Source: Lactococcus garvieae
GTDB taxonomy: Bacteria > Bacillota > Bacilli > Lactobacillales > Streptococcaceae
Direction of reading: 5' to 3'
NCBI RefSeq assembly: GCF_016758115.1
Contig: NZ_WIVG01000011.1
Coordinates: forward strand, 1 to 54,587
Length of the DNA: 54,587 bases
The position numbers and the translations under genes are program-made. The notes below the pieces were generated by a model. The model saw only the letters and a list, made by a program, of their open reading frames with translations. It had not been told where the DNA came from and made no database searches. Positions 1-7,932 of the stretch are shown one piece after another (the first letter of the stretch is position 1; each line of letters begins with the position of its first letter).

Positions 1-440
1 CCGGAACGTTCCCAACCAAAGATGAGGTTGGCGTACTGGTCAAAGGCATTGGACGGATTATTGTTTGCACGGTCGGTGATGTCGTTTGCGCTGGGAATCC
101 ATGTGGTCCAGTTTTCTACATCGTCACGGCTGGTTCCTGCCACTAAGGGGGTGAAGTTAGCTTCATCACGTTGGCGGGTTTCGAGGAACTCGGACAGGCG
201 TATCCGGGCCATGATTGGCCGTTCGCCATAGTTTTCTACGAAGACGTCCTTGTTCTCTGTCTCCCGGTTGTAGTAGTCGTGGACACGGCCACCGACATTG
301 ATGTCCACTTCATTCAACCGGTCATTGATGGCCCGTTGGTTGAAGGCTTGGAAGGCGAAGGTGCCGCCTACTGCGAGTAGCAAGAGCGACAGGAGTGCGA
401 GGTTGCGCAGCCGCCGCTGGTTTTTCTTTTCTGGTGTCAT
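1..440 (-). CDS. TasA/camelysin-like SipW-signal surface protein, paralog A (partial, C-terminus outside window)
   Basis: The ATG is at 440 with a strong AGGAGG ribosome site just upstream; 146 codons are visible and the frame runs off the left edge. After a basic start (MTPEKKNQRRLRN) comes a leucine-rich segment ending VGGTFAFQAF, the form of SipW-cognate signal peptides (TasA, camelysin). The next part (GGRVHDYYNR, ENKDVFVENYG, MARIRLSEF) resembles the TasA-type motif where an acidic/NxG stretch precedes an R-x-R-L strand. By comparison with paralogs at 10382-12031 and 29665-31287 the missing part should be about 400 residues with a C-terminal DUF6273 domain. The first 14 codons are identical in DNA to the 29665-31287 copy, while residues about 45-140 read closer to the 10382-12031 copy. 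It is visibly GC-richer than its neighbours. Exported matrix or surface role is inference. Confidence 0.75.
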   Translation of the reverse strand, partial: MTPEKKNQRRLRNLALLSLLLLAVGGTFAFQAFNQRAINDRLNEVDINVGGRVHDYYNRETENKDVFVENYGERPIMARIRLSEFLETRQRDEANFTPLVAGTSRDDVENWTTWIPSANDITDRANNNPSNAFDQYANLIFGWERS

Positions 441-571
441 AAACTCCTCCTTTGACGTAACGTGTGGTTTTGTATTTTCATTACAAGTTCATTTCTAATG
501 TTACGTTTACTTTCTGAGTCTATAGTATAAAAAAAAAAAAAAGGTCAAATGAAATGAGTGTTTGATGAGAA
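441..571 (-). promoter_or_regulatory. Promoter of paralog A with T14 homopolymer in the -35/-10 spacer
   Basis: On the minus strand TTGACC (543-548) is followed directly by fourteen T (529-542) and then by TATAGA (519-524, 18-nt spacing) or TATACT (524-529, 13-nt). The leader of about 70 nt has the inverted repeat acgtaac (455-461)/gttacgt (500-506) and an AGGAGG site. The block is almost identical to 31288-31420 and similarity stops at about 571. Slippage of the T tract would change promoter spacing. Confidence 0.7.
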
Positions 572-634
572 AAGCGGAGGGGACCTCCATGTGGGGTAAC
601 TTCTGGCTTCCGTAACTAGTGTCCGAAAAGTAGA

Positions 635-663
635 CAAAAAAGCTCCAGTCTAGACTAGAGCTT
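635..663 (-). terminator. Rho-independent terminator of dnaX
   Basis: On the minus strand the palindrome AAGCTCtAGTCTAGACTgGAGCTT (given by arms 640-651 and 652-663) is followed by six T. Confidence 0.8.
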
Positions 664-686
664 CTTGACCTCATGATACTATATTT

Positions 687-2351
687 CTAATCCTTAATCA
701 CTTTCACTTTTTCACCAAAAAATTCTTTCGCTTTACTGACAAGCAGTTCCTCTTCGTCTTCTTTAGAGCCTGTCTCGGCAACTATTTCAGTATTTTTCTC
801 TCCTTTTTTTAGGTGCATCACATACTCTTGCCGGACAGACTGCCAATCTTGTTCCGCCAGAGCAATAATCTCCGGTGAAAAGCCTAAGATAGAGGACATA
901 AGATTTCCAAATGTTAACTGTAAATTTTCATTTTCAGCTACACGTTTAGCTAGATTTCCATGGGGGAAAGTCACAACGACAAAGTTGCTTGATGCTGCTA
1001 CAGGCGCTGTGTTATTGATTAACGCACGCTCTGAAGGCTTTGTAAAACTTGAAACAATCTCTGGCCAAGCCCCGAAAACAGCTTGACGTGCTTCATTTGT
1101 TGCTTCTCTTAACGCTTTAAAAATCAAGTCTTGATTTACTTGATATTTTTCTGAACTCGTTTGCAGCTTCACTTGACGCTTGATTTGCACTTCTTGACTT
1201 ATGGAAGATACAGAAGGCTTATTTTCAACTTCTGCCAACTTGGCCTTAAGCTCCCGAAGCTCTGCTTTTATAGCTTGAAGTTCCTGCGCCAAATCCTCTG
1301 AAACCGCCGCGTCTTCTGCAGGATGAGAAGCACCGGCATCCACTAAGCGCATCGTCATGACATCGGCAGCAATTTTGCTTTGCGTTGTTTCTTTGATAAT
1401 CTTCAAGGACTCAATCGCTATATTGATCCATTGATAAATTCGCGCCCGAGGTATCTTGTTGTCTTCCTTCAAAAGCAGGTCACGGAAATAGGTTAGAAGA
1501 TCTTCTGTGAAGCGCAACATATTTTTACCTTCAAGAAAAATCTTCTCTAAATCCGCCAGTGCTGAGGTCACATCCGAATCTGCCAGCGCAGCAACATAAG
1601 AAACCAGCGCTTCGTTGGCAATTGAACCTGTTACGAGTAGAGCATCTTTTTCTTCAAGTTTACCCTCTGAAAAACTCAACGCTTGATCAAGTAAACTCAA
1701 GGCATCACGCATCCCACCTTCCGCAGATTTAGCAATCACATCAAGGGCCGCCTCTTCAAAGTCAATCTTTTCATCAGATAAAACTTCCGCTAAATGCTGA
1801 TGAATATCACTAGTCGTAATAGCTTTGAAAGCAAAGCGTTGCACACGACTAATAATCGTTGCTGGGATTTTTTGCAACTCGGTCGTTGCTAGAACAAAGA
1901 CAACATTATCCGTTGGTTCTTCCAAAGTTTTCAGCAAAGCATTGAAGGCCCCTGTTGACAGCATGTGAACCTCGTCAATGATATAGACCTTGTAAGTCAC
2001 GCGATTGGGTACATAAGTGGATTTGTCACGGATTTCTCGGATTTCATCGACACCGTTATTTGAAGCAGCATCGAGCTCAATAACATCTTCTAAATTTCCT
2101 TGGGTAATCGCTTGACAAATGTCACACTTGTTACAAGGCTCACCCTCTTTTTGATTGGGACAATTGATGGCTTTGGCAAAGATTTTTGCTGCTGAAGTTT
2201 TCCCCGTTCCTCTCGGACCGCTAAAAAGATAGGCATGAGAAATCTGGCCATTCATAATGGCATTTTTCAGTGTTGTCGCAACAACTTCTTGCCCAACCAT
2301 TTCGTCAAATCTTTGACTACGATATTTTCTATATAAAGCTTGATAAGCCAT
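687..2351 (-). CDS. dnaX: DNA polymerase III subunit gamma/tau
   Basis: This 554-residue protein is the clamp-loader ATPase that ties the replicative polymerases to the helicase. Walker A (GPRGTGKTS, about residue 45), a four-cysteine zinc module (CPNQ...CNKCDIC), the DEVHMLS Walker B and the sensor-1/Arg-finger region are all present, followed by AAA+ lid and collar domains. The C-terminal third is charged and coiled (EDLAQELQAIKAELRE), as in tau proteins. Length fits a full tau; I see no slippery A-run with a hairpin that would make a short gamma form. It is the last gene of a three-gene minus-strand unit after the pseudokinase (12-nt gap) and ends at a clear terminator. Confidence 0.97.
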   Translation of the reverse strand: MAYQALYRKYRSQRFDEMVGQEVVATTLKNAIMNGQISHAYLFSGPRGTGKTSAAKIFAKAINCPNQKEGEPCNKCDICQAITQGNLEDVIELDAASNNGVDEIREIRDKSTYVPNRVTYKVYIIDEVHMLSTGAFNALLKTLEEPTDNVVFVLATTELQKIPATIISRVQRFAFKAITTSDIHQHLAEVLSDEKIDFEEAALDVIAKSAEGGMRDALSLLDQALSFSEGKLEEKDALLVTGSIANEALVSYVAALADSDVTSALADLEKIFLEGKNMLRFTEDLLTYFRDLLLKEDNKIPRARIYQWINIAIESLKIIKETTQSKIAADVMTMRLVDAGASHPAEDAAVSEDLAQELQAIKAELRELKAKLAEVENKPSVSSISQEVQIKRQVKLQTSSEKYQVNQDLIFKALREATNEARQAVFGAWPEIVSSFTKPSERALINNTAPVAASSNFVVVTFPHGNLAKRVAENENLQLTFGNLMSSILGFSPEIIALAEQDWQSVRQEYVMHLKKGEKNTEIVAETGSKEDEEELLVSKAKEFFGEKVKVIKD

Positions 2352-2363
2352 TTTTCATTCCTT

Positions 2364-2984
2364 CTAGTAAAGATCTGGCTCTGCGCCAAGACCAAGTTCT
2401 TCGTTGATACGGAAAAGAACATCACGCGCAAGGATAGACTGATCAATATCTGTTGAATTATAATTTTTCATGGCCTTGTAAACTGCCCAAACCCTTGCAC
2501 GAATAACTGTTGCTTTATCAGCTTCAACGGCTGAGAAAAAAATCTTTCTCTGTTTCTCGTCAAAAATTTCCCAAGCAATTGTCAGGTCACTGGCAGGATC
2601 TCCCACAATCAAAACGTCTGTCTCAACCACACCAGAAAATTTACCCTTAGTCACCCAAACTGTTTCCAAATTCAGATTGCCATGTAACACCACTGGTGAT
2701 TTTGTCCAAGGGTTCCTGCTTGCTTTCTCCCAATACATACGAAGGTCTTCTACCGGTACAACTCTCTTCATCTGGTCTAGCAGGGTAAAAAATTCTGCTT
2801 CAATAACCGGCAGCATTAGCTCTGCACTCTGTGCCCCAGTCGCCTCCAACTTGTGCAATTGATAAATAAAGTTTCCCAAATCTTGAGCAAATGCCTTGGG
2901 CTCCGCCAAACGGTTAAAACCCACTGGCGTCCCTTCCTTATCTTTAAATCTATCTCTGATAAATTGATTTACTGTTTCTTTCAT
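2364..2984 (-). CDS. APH/choline-kinase-fold phosphotransferase-like protein, probable pseudokinase
   Basis: About 206 residues. The C-terminal half has the layout of aminoglycoside-phosphotransferase-family enzymes: LHGNLNLETVWV stands where HGDxxxxN is expected and VVETDVLIVGDPASDL where the IDFxxxxxGDPxxDL loop is expected. The catalytic Asp of the Brenner motif is Asn, and the metal-binding Asp of IDF is displaced, so kinase activity is doubtful. The ATG at 2984 has GAGGG six nt upstream; a GTG at 2996 overlapping the TGA of the previous gene is the alternative. It sits between the fRMsr gene and dnaX in one transcript. Function unknown. Confidence 0.75.
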   Translation of the reverse strand: MKETVNQFIRDRFKDKEGTPVGFNRLAEPKAFAQDLGNFIYQLHKLEATGAQSAELMLPVIEAEFFTLLDQMKRVVPVEDLRMYWEKASRNPWTKSPVVLHGNLNLETVWVTKGKFSGVVETDVLIVGDPASDLTIAWEIFDEKQRKIFFSAVEADKATVIRARVWAVYKAMKNYNSTDIDQSILARDVLFRINEELGLGAEPDLY

Positions 2985-2992
2985 CTTTTCCC

Positions 2993-3475
2993 TCACTCAA
3001 AAAATCTCCAGTCCGTCCTATCTGATAAAATCTGACAGAATTCTTCAAGATACTTCTGATCAATATCGTCATAAAACGATAGCTCAGCGGCATCCAAATC
3101 TAAAACACCTTTGAGTTCCCCATCTTTGACAAGAGGCACGACAATTTCAGACATTGCACGACTGTCACAGGAGATATAGTTTTTATGTTCCTTAACGTTG
3201 TCAACGATTAAGGTTTGACGTTTAGCAGCAGCCTCCCCACACACGCCTGCTCCCAACTTGATTTCCACACAAGAAACACCACCTTGAAAAGGGCCTAAAA
3301 TCAACTGTTCACCATTATAGAGATAAAATCCCACAAACACTTGTTGAGGCAAAAAGCTATTCAAGAGGGCTGCGGCATTAGACAAGTTAGACAATGTATA
3401 GTTCTGTGCCGAAAGAAGTCCTTTCAACTGATTATTCAGGAGCTCATATCCTTCAACTTTTTCTTTTTTATTCAT
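2993..3475 (-). CDS. msrC: Free methionine-(R)-sulfoxide reductase (GAF domain)
   Basis: A single 160-residue GAF domain of the YebR/fRMsr type, which reduces free Met-R-sulfoxide in the cytoplasm. The three cysteines used by the family are all present: GGVSC (about residue 80), GAGVCGE (about 90) and YISCDS (about 114), together with MSEIVVPL and the C-terminal GVLDLDA strand. Length equals the family norm. The ATG at 3475 has AGGAAG about 11 nt upstream, and TTGATATAATTT near 3583-3592 provides a -10. It heads the transcript that continues into the pseudokinase and dnaX, its TGA overlapping the possible GTG start of the next gene. Confidence 0.9.
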   Translation of the reverse strand: MNKKEKVEGYELLNNQLKGLLSAQNYTLSNLSNAAALLNSFLPQQVFVGFYLYNGEQLILGPFQGGVSCVEIKLGAGVCGEAAAKRQTLIVDNVKEHKNYISCDSRAMSEIVVPLVKDGELKGVLDLDAAELSFYDDIDQKYLEEFCQILSDRTDWRFFE

Positions 3476-3625
3476 TGCTTCATCAAACTTCCTTTAATCA
3501 AGCCATTTCTGGCTCTGTTTTTTTACAAAAGGACCAGAAAAGGACAAACGTTTTAGCATTAAGCCCTTTACAATCTCTGATTAAATTATATCAAAAAAGC
3601 GCCTTCTATTAAAACATGGAGAAGC

Positions 3626-3651
3626 AAAAAAAAGCAGATTGCTCTGCTTTT
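3626..3651 (-). terminator. Terminator downstream of the DUF1761 gene
   Basis: Arms aaaagcaga (3630-3638) and tctgctttt (3643-3651) with a run of A on the plus strand (T on the transcript) to the left. The 140-bp stretch between it and the gene also has a weak inverted repeat (3684-3693/3719-3728) but no ORF. Confidence 0.65.
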
Positions 3652-3789
3652 AGAGTGTGGACAAGTAAGCCTACTTTCCTCACTTTGAGTTTTAGAGTTA
3701 AATTTTTCTACTCCAAAGAAAACTCAAAATGGATTTTTTATTTTTTGAAGCTTTTCGCTAAGTTCAAAGCAACTTCCCCTGCTTTACTT

Positions 3790-4227
3790 CTAACCTAATA
3801 AGCCAATAACAAGCCCCATCACAAGCAGACCAATCAATCCGTTCACAAGATGAAGACCAATCAGTTTTTTACTTTGCCCACTGTAAGCTGCCAAGACGAA
3901 TTGCCCAACACCATAAAAAGCCAACCAGTTGAGAAAAGCCATCATAAGTGCCGCCACCAGTGGACTGACACCAAACGTGCTTCCAATACCTGCCGAAGCT
4001 GTTTTTACTGCATGTGAAAGTCCAATTGCCATGAAGACTCCCACAAGAATCGTCCCACCAAATGTAAAAAGCATATCTGCAGCAGACATTTTTTGTTTTT
4101 CCATTTTTTCCGCCATACCGGACTCTTTAGCCCAAAAACGCCCCCAGACATGCATAGGATTATACAATAAACTTTCGACCATAACCCATGCTAAAGTTCC
4201 AGCAAAAATACCTAACCAATTAAACAT
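3790..4227 (-). CDS. DUF1761-family integral membrane protein
   Basis: A hydrophobic protein of about 145 residues with four predicted membrane helices, and an early SLLYNPMHVWGRFWAKESG segment that matches the YSP...W signature of DUF1761 proteins. No enzymatic motif is visible and the family has no assigned function. ATG 4227 fits the AGG ribosome site (GCAGGTGATGAAT before it); GTG 4236 and ATG 4233 are too close to that site. It is a single-gene unit on the minus strand. Confidence 0.75.
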   Translation of the reverse strand: MFNWLGIFAGTLAWVMVESLLYNPMHVWGRFWAKESGMAEKMEKQKMSAADMLFTFGGTILVGVFMAIGLSHAVKTASAGIGSTFGVSPLVAALMMAFLNWLAFYGVGQFVLAAYSGQSKKLIGLHLVNGLIGLLVMGLVIGLLG

Positions 4228-4492
4228 ATTCATCACCTGCTTCTATATTTCTCAGAGTAAGCACCAATCACTGTTAGTACCCCTAATCTTTTTACATCCT
4301 ATAATATTAACGAAACATTGTCAATCAATTTCAAAAAAAGACATCTTGGCGTATAAATACTCAGGATACAATTCAATTGCTTCCACTTTCAACAGTTTGT
4401 CCAACAGTATATTTGTTTACCTCAGCCTAATATGAACAAAATTCATCGATGCATCAACTAAATTCCGGAAGGTGTAATGAGGACTTGAAATA

Positions 4493-4507
4493 TGCTAAAA
4501 TAAAGCT
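4493..4507 (+). promoter_or_regulatory. Extended -10 promoter, predicted leaderless start of the chorismate mutase gene
   Basis: TGC-TAAAAT at 4493-4501, then six nt, then ATG 4508. No Shine-Dalgarno sequence lies between -10 and start. Confidence 0.55.
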
Positions 4508-4780
4508 ATGACTTTAGAAAATATCCGGAAGGAAATAGACGCCTTAGATGAACAAATTCTTGGGCTTTTAAACCAACGTATGTCTCTCGTTGAAAAAGTT
4601 ATTGCCGCTAAGGAGCAAAAAAACTTACAGGTGCTTGATGCAGCACGGGAAAAGTTTATTCTAGAAAAAATTGAGAATAAAATAAAAAATCCCCAGTACG
4701 CCGCTTCCATCCAATCTATTTACAAAGAAATCATGAAGCACTCTCGAGATTATCAAGAACAAAAACGCCTTAAAGAATAA
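4508..4780 (+). CDS. Chorismate mutase, AroQ class
   Basis: A 90-residue all-helical CM_2 protein that converts chorismate to prephenate for Phe/Tyr synthesis. It shows the family pattern: IRKEIDALDEQILGLLNQRM at the N-terminus (catalytic Arg then LD..I..LL..R), VIAAKE with the conserved Lys about residue 38, and RE..ILE with Arg/Glu about 48-52. It is a stand-alone domain with no prephenate dehydratase or dehydrogenase attached. It is the only plus-strand gene in the first 20 kb. The start at 4508 is the only reasonable one and sits 6 nt after an extended -10. Confidence 0.9.
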   Translation: MTLENIRKEIDALDEQILGLLNQRMSLVEKVIAAKEQKNLQVLDAAREKFILEKIENKIKNPQYAASIQSIYKEIMKHSRDYQEQKRLKE

Positions 4781-4870
4781 TCTCCCGAAAAATGACAATA
4801 AAAAATGGGCCTCATGTCTAGGACTCCACTTTGAGAAATTTTGAACCAATATGACTTTTTCAGCAAACTA

Positions 4871-5302
4871 CTAAAGAGCTAGTTTTCCTTTCATACTTGA
4901 ACGTAAGGCCATATACTCTAGCTGTGGCAAGTCCAAGAGAATGACTTTGCTATTTTCCAATCCATCCGTAGAAAGTAAGGCGTTCAAAAAACCTTTGATC
5001 TCAGTAGTTCCCAGCTCTAAACACGCCACAAAAATAATATGCTTGGGAGCTTCTAACCCTCCAATGAACTGTAAAAAATCTGTTGAAGTAAGAGCTAGCT
5101 CAGAGTCTTTACGATGCACGACAGTTAAATCTTCTTGATCTGATAGATATTTTGCCGCAAAGTCATCGAAGAGAGTCATGTTTACAACATCTCCTTGCAC
5201 TTCAGAAACCGCATAAGCTCCTCTTTCTTGCATAGCAATCTTAACGACTTGACCATAGTCTACCTTATCTATGATGCTTTTCAAATTTTCTTTTATATCC
5301 AT
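4871..5302 (-). CDS. Hypothetical cytosolic protein
   Basis: I do not recognise this 143-residue protein. It has no signal peptide or membrane helix, and reads as an alpha/beta protein with hydrophobic strands (HIIFVACLEL, SKVILLDLPQL) alternating with acidic helices (DDFAAKYLSDQEDL). The start ATG at 5302 (MDIKENLKS) has no strong ribosome site. It faces the chorismate mutase gene tail to tail and is separated from glnA by that gene's terminator. Codon use is ordinary for the window, so it is probably a native gene. Confidence 0.6.
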   Translation of the reverse strand: MDIKENLKSIIDKVDYGQVVKIAMQERGAYAVSEVQGDVVNMTLFDDFAAKYLSDQEDLTVVHRKDSELALTSTDFLQFIGGLEAPKHIIFVACLELGTTEIKGFLNALLSTDGLENSKVILLDLPQLEYMALRSSMKGKLAL

Positions 5303-5411
5303 AGGACTAGTTTAGTCTTTTTAGTATAAAAATTCAAAAAAAGCACCTCAAAGATAAAGTTTAGGGAAAAAAGTTGGCCTCCCCACCTCGAGCAAACTTC
5401 TCCTAAAAATG

Positions 5412-5462
5412 ACAAAAACGCTTAACCATGAGCATAAGCCTCGCTTGGTTGAGCGTTTTTGT
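5412..5462 (-). terminator. Terminator of glnRA
   Basis: Near-perfect 17-bp stem (5412-5428 against 5446-5462, one G-T pair) with A/T runs on both outer sides, so it could act in both directions. A second small hairpin (agtcttc/gaagact) lies between it and the glnA stop. Confidence 0.85.
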
Positions 5463-5523
5463 ACTTTAGTTGAAATCAGCCAACTTGCCATTTTTCAACA
5501 GTCTTCCTTGAAGACTTTCTATT

Positions 5524-6864
5524 CTAGTAAAGTTCCAAATAGTTATCAATTTCCCATTGGCTGACAAATTGCGCATAGCTTGCCCACTCGATCTTCTTCG
5601 CTTCTACAAAATTAACGAGAACATGATCACCCAGAGCTGCAGTCACTACCTCATCTTCACGAAGAGCTTTAACCGCATTGTGCAAAGTTGACGGCAAGTC
5701 CGTAATACCATGTGCCTTGCGTTCACTTTCAGTCATAACATAGATATTTTCTTCCACAGCTTCTGGTGCAGCAATTTTATTTTCAATCCCATCAAGACCA
5801 GAAGCAAGTAGAACAGCCAAGGTCAAGTAAGGATTAGCCGATGGGTCAACTGAACGAAGCTCCACTCGTGTAGACATTCCACGTGATGCTGGGACACGAA
5901 TCAAAGGCGAACGGTTGCGCCCAGCCCAAGCAATGTAAACTGGTGCTTCATAACCAGGAACCAAACGCTTATAACTGTTTACAGTAGGATTTGTAATAGC
6001 TGTATAGTTGTAAGCATGTTTAAGTAAACCACCGATAAAGTAGTGCGCCACCTCAGAAAGTCCCATCTCTCCTGCTTCATCATAGAAGGCATTTTGACCG
6101 TCCTCTGTAAAGAGCGACATGTTACAGTGCATCCCAGAACCGTTGATACCAAACTTCGGTTTGGCCATGAAAGTTGCGTGTAAACCATGTTTACGCGCAA
6201 TTGTCTTTACAACAAGTTTAAAAATCTGAATATTATCACAGGCCTTTAAAGCATCGGCATATTTAAAGTCAATCTCATGCTGACCAACTGCAACTTCATG
6301 GTGGCTGGCTTCCACTTCAAAGCCTAAGTCCGTAAGGACGTTGACGATTTCACGACGTGTATTTCCCGCCAAGTCTGTAGGTGCGAGATCAAAATATCCC
6401 CCTTTGTCATTCACTTCTAAAGTTGGCTCTTGATTTTCGTCAAGTTTAAAGAGGAAAAACTCAGGTTCTGGTCCAAGGTTGAACTTTTTAAAGCCCATTT
6501 GTTCCATAGTTTCAAGGTTGCGTTTCAGCACTCCACGCGGATCTCCTGGAAAAGGCTTGCCTTCTGCTGTATAAACATCACAGATAACTCCAGCTACCTT
6601 GCCGTACTCGTCCCCCCATGGAAAGATAATCCACGTGTCCCAGTCTGGATAGAGGTACATGTCTGATTCATTGATGCGGACAAAACCTTCTATTGAACTG
6701 CCATCAAACATCATCTTATTGTCAAAAAGTTTGTTTAATTGTTCGTCAGTTGCTGGAACTTCTACATTTTTCAAAGTTCCTAGGATGTCGGTAAACATCA
6801 AGCGCAGAAACTTGATATTTTTTTCCTTGACGTCACGACGGATATTTTCTGCTGTGATTCCCAT
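5524..6864 (-). CDS. glnA: Glutamine synthetase, type I
   Basis: 446 residues, normal for the GSI-alpha enzymes of Firmicutes. It makes glutamine from glutamate, ammonia and ATP as a cytoplasmic dodecamer. Visible motifs: [10 protein letters not shown] (glutamate/ammonia site region), GPEPEFFLF with metal-binding Glu, GSGMHCNMS, and NRSPLIRVP of the ATP/active-site loop. ATG 6864 is chosen because AAGGAG lies 6 nt upstream and [11 protein letters not shown] is the family start; an in-frame extension to 6996 would overlap glnR and is not credible. It follows glnR by 52 nt in the same transcript, so GlnR controls it. Confidence 0.97.
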   Translation of the reverse strand: MGITAENIRRDVKEKNIKFLRLMFTDILGTLKNVEVPATDEQLNKLFDNKMMFDGSSIEGFVRINESDMYLYPDWDTWIIFPWGDEYGKVAGVICDVYTAEGKPFPGDPRGVLKRNLETMEQMGFKKFNLGPEPEFFLFKLDENQEPTLEVNDKGGYFDLAPTDLAGNTRREIVNVLTDLGFEVEASHHEVAVGQHEIDFKYADALKACDNIQIFKLVVKTIARKHGLHATFMAKPKFGINGSGMHCNMSLFTEDGQNAFYDEAGEMGLSEVAHYFIGGLLKHAYNYTAITNPTVNSYKRLVPGYEAPVYIAWAGRNRSPLIRVPASRGMSTRVELRSVDPSANPYLTLAVLLASGLDGIENKIAAPEAVEENIYVMTESERKAHGITDLPSTLHNAVKALREDEVVTAALGDHVLVNFVEAKKIEWASYAQFVSQWEIDNYLELY

Positions 6865-6916
6865 AATACGGCTCCTTTTTAAGAGTAAACGATACTTCCT
6901 TTTATGTAATATTTTC

Positions 6917-7282
6917 TTACATACGCGGCTGGTTGAAGTGAGTTGATGTTGAATGTCCAAAACGCCCTTGTTGCGCAAATTCGCGTTCCAAAGCAAGATG
7001 CACTTCGCTGATAGAGAGATTTTTCATTGCTTTTTTCTGTCGTTGAGCATAGATACGTTTAATATCTGCAATATTATTGCCCTCAGATAGTAAATCTGCG
7101 ATATCAAACACTATCTCAATATCATTAAGAGAGTACATCCGGCGGTTACCTTCGTTACGCTCTGGAAAAAGTAAACCTTGTTCCTCATAGTAGCGAATCT
7201 GTCTCGCACTCAATCCTGTTAGTTTCATAACAGTGCCAATTGGCAGCACTGCTAGAGAGTGCCTCAATTCACGTTCTTTCAC
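6917..7282 (-). CDS. glnR: MerR-family nitrogen repressor GlnR
   Basis: 121 residues. An N-terminal winged-helix MerR domain ([20 protein letters not shown]) is followed by the short dimer helix and a glutamine-synthetase-sensing tail ([14 protein letters not shown]), which in GlnR proteins is the region bound by feedback-inhibited glutamine synthetase. It represses glnRA and ammonium/glutamine uptake genes when nitrogen is plentiful. The length and linkage to glnA match the Firmicute arrangement. A perfect GlnR operator and a TTGACA/TATAAT promoter lie just upstream. Confidence 0.95.
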   Translation of the reverse strand: MKERELRHSLAVLPIGTVMKLTGLSARQIRYYEEQGLLFPERNEGNRRMYSLNDIEIVFDIADLLSEGNNIADIKRIYAQRQKKAMKNLSISEVHLALEREFAQQGRFGHSTSTHFNQPRM

Positions 7283-7314
7283 CCGTTATCTCCTCAACTT
7301 CAACTCTATGGCAT

Positions 7315-7367
7315 ATTATAAACCTAGTTTAAGCTCTTGTCAAAGGTTTATGTCACATTTTATGACA
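7315..7367 (-). promoter_or_regulatory. glnRA promoter with GlnR operator
   Basis: A perfect TGTNA-N7-TNACA operator occupies 7351-7367. Immediately downstream on the minus strand are TTGACA (7339-7344) and TATAAT (7315-7320) with an 18-nt spacer. The operator lies just upstream of -35 and only a few bases from the end of the phosphatase gene. Confidence 0.9.
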
Positions 7368-7370
7368 TAT

Positions 7371-7802
7371 TCAATCATTGTTTTCTAAAATTTTTAAACA
7401 GCCTTCTTTTACTAAGGCATAAGTTTCCTCAAAATCTCCTGTATACCAAGGATCGGGAACGGATTTTTCCAAAAGCATTTTTACTTTATTTTTTTGATCT
7501 GCTGGCGCCATTTTTTCCAAATCCCGTTTATTTGAGGCATCCATCGCAATGATTTGATCAAAGTATTGAAAATCCTCTGGCGTAATCTGCTGACTGCCTT
7601 TTTTCTCGTCAAATTTAATGTCATATGCCTTTAGAATAGCGCGCGTCCCAGGATGAATGGGGTTGCCATGCTCCCAACTGGATGTCGCTCTGCTCTCTAT
7701 CTCATAAGATTTTCCCGCTTTTTCAGCCAAATCTTTCATGACAAACTCAGCCATCGGGCTACGACAAATGTTCCCTAAACAAACAAATACTATTTTTTCC
7801 AT
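7371..7802 (-). CDS. Low-molecular-weight protein-tyrosine phosphatase
   Basis: 143 residues. It has the P-loop VCLGNICRSPMAE (CX5R with the Cys near residue 8) at the N-terminus and the general-acid loop DPWYTGDFEETY at about residue 118. These are all the catalytic residues of the LMW-PTP/Wzb/PtpA family, which removes phosphate from tyrosine kinases and other proteins. Family length is normal. ATG 7802 is chosen because the P-loop should start within ten residues of the N-terminus; a 6-residue upstream extension begins inside the -10 box. No tyrosine kinase or capsule gene lies in the window. Confidence 0.93.
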   Translation of the reverse strand: MEKIVFVCLGNICRSPMAEFVMKDLAEKAGKSYEIESRATSSWEHGNPIHPGTRAILKAYDIKFDEKKGSQQITPEDFQYFDQIIAMDASNKRDLEKMAPADQKNKVKMLLEKSVPDPWYTGDFEETYALVKEGCLKILENND

Positions 7803-7817
7803 GTCTTCATTATAGCA
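7803..7817 (-). promoter_or_regulatory. Extended -10, predicted leaderless start of phosphatase gene
   Basis: On the minus strand TGC-TATAAT (7817-7809), six nt (GAAGAC), then ATG 7802. No ribosome site. Confidence 0.6.
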
Positions 7818-7904
7818 CATCCAATGGCATAAAAATCACCAGTTACAAACTGACTCTTTAGGATTAGTTGCCACTTTTAGAAGAGTACCGCAAGCGTAAT
7901 ATAT

Positions 7905-7932
7905 AAAAAATACTCCAGATTGAGTATTTTTT
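7905..7932 (-). terminator. Terminator of ruvB
   Basis: Eleven-bp perfect stem (7905-7915/7922-7932) rich in A/T outer pairs; the right arm touches the ruvB stop codon. Confidence 0.75.

Noticed and set aside
687-2351. Programmed frameshift in dnaX
   Set aside because: No A-rich slippery heptamer with a following hairpin was found at the gamma/tau boundary.
6865-6996. N-terminal extension of glnA
   Set aside because: It overlaps glnR, while ATG 6864 has a proper ribosome site and the family N-terminus.
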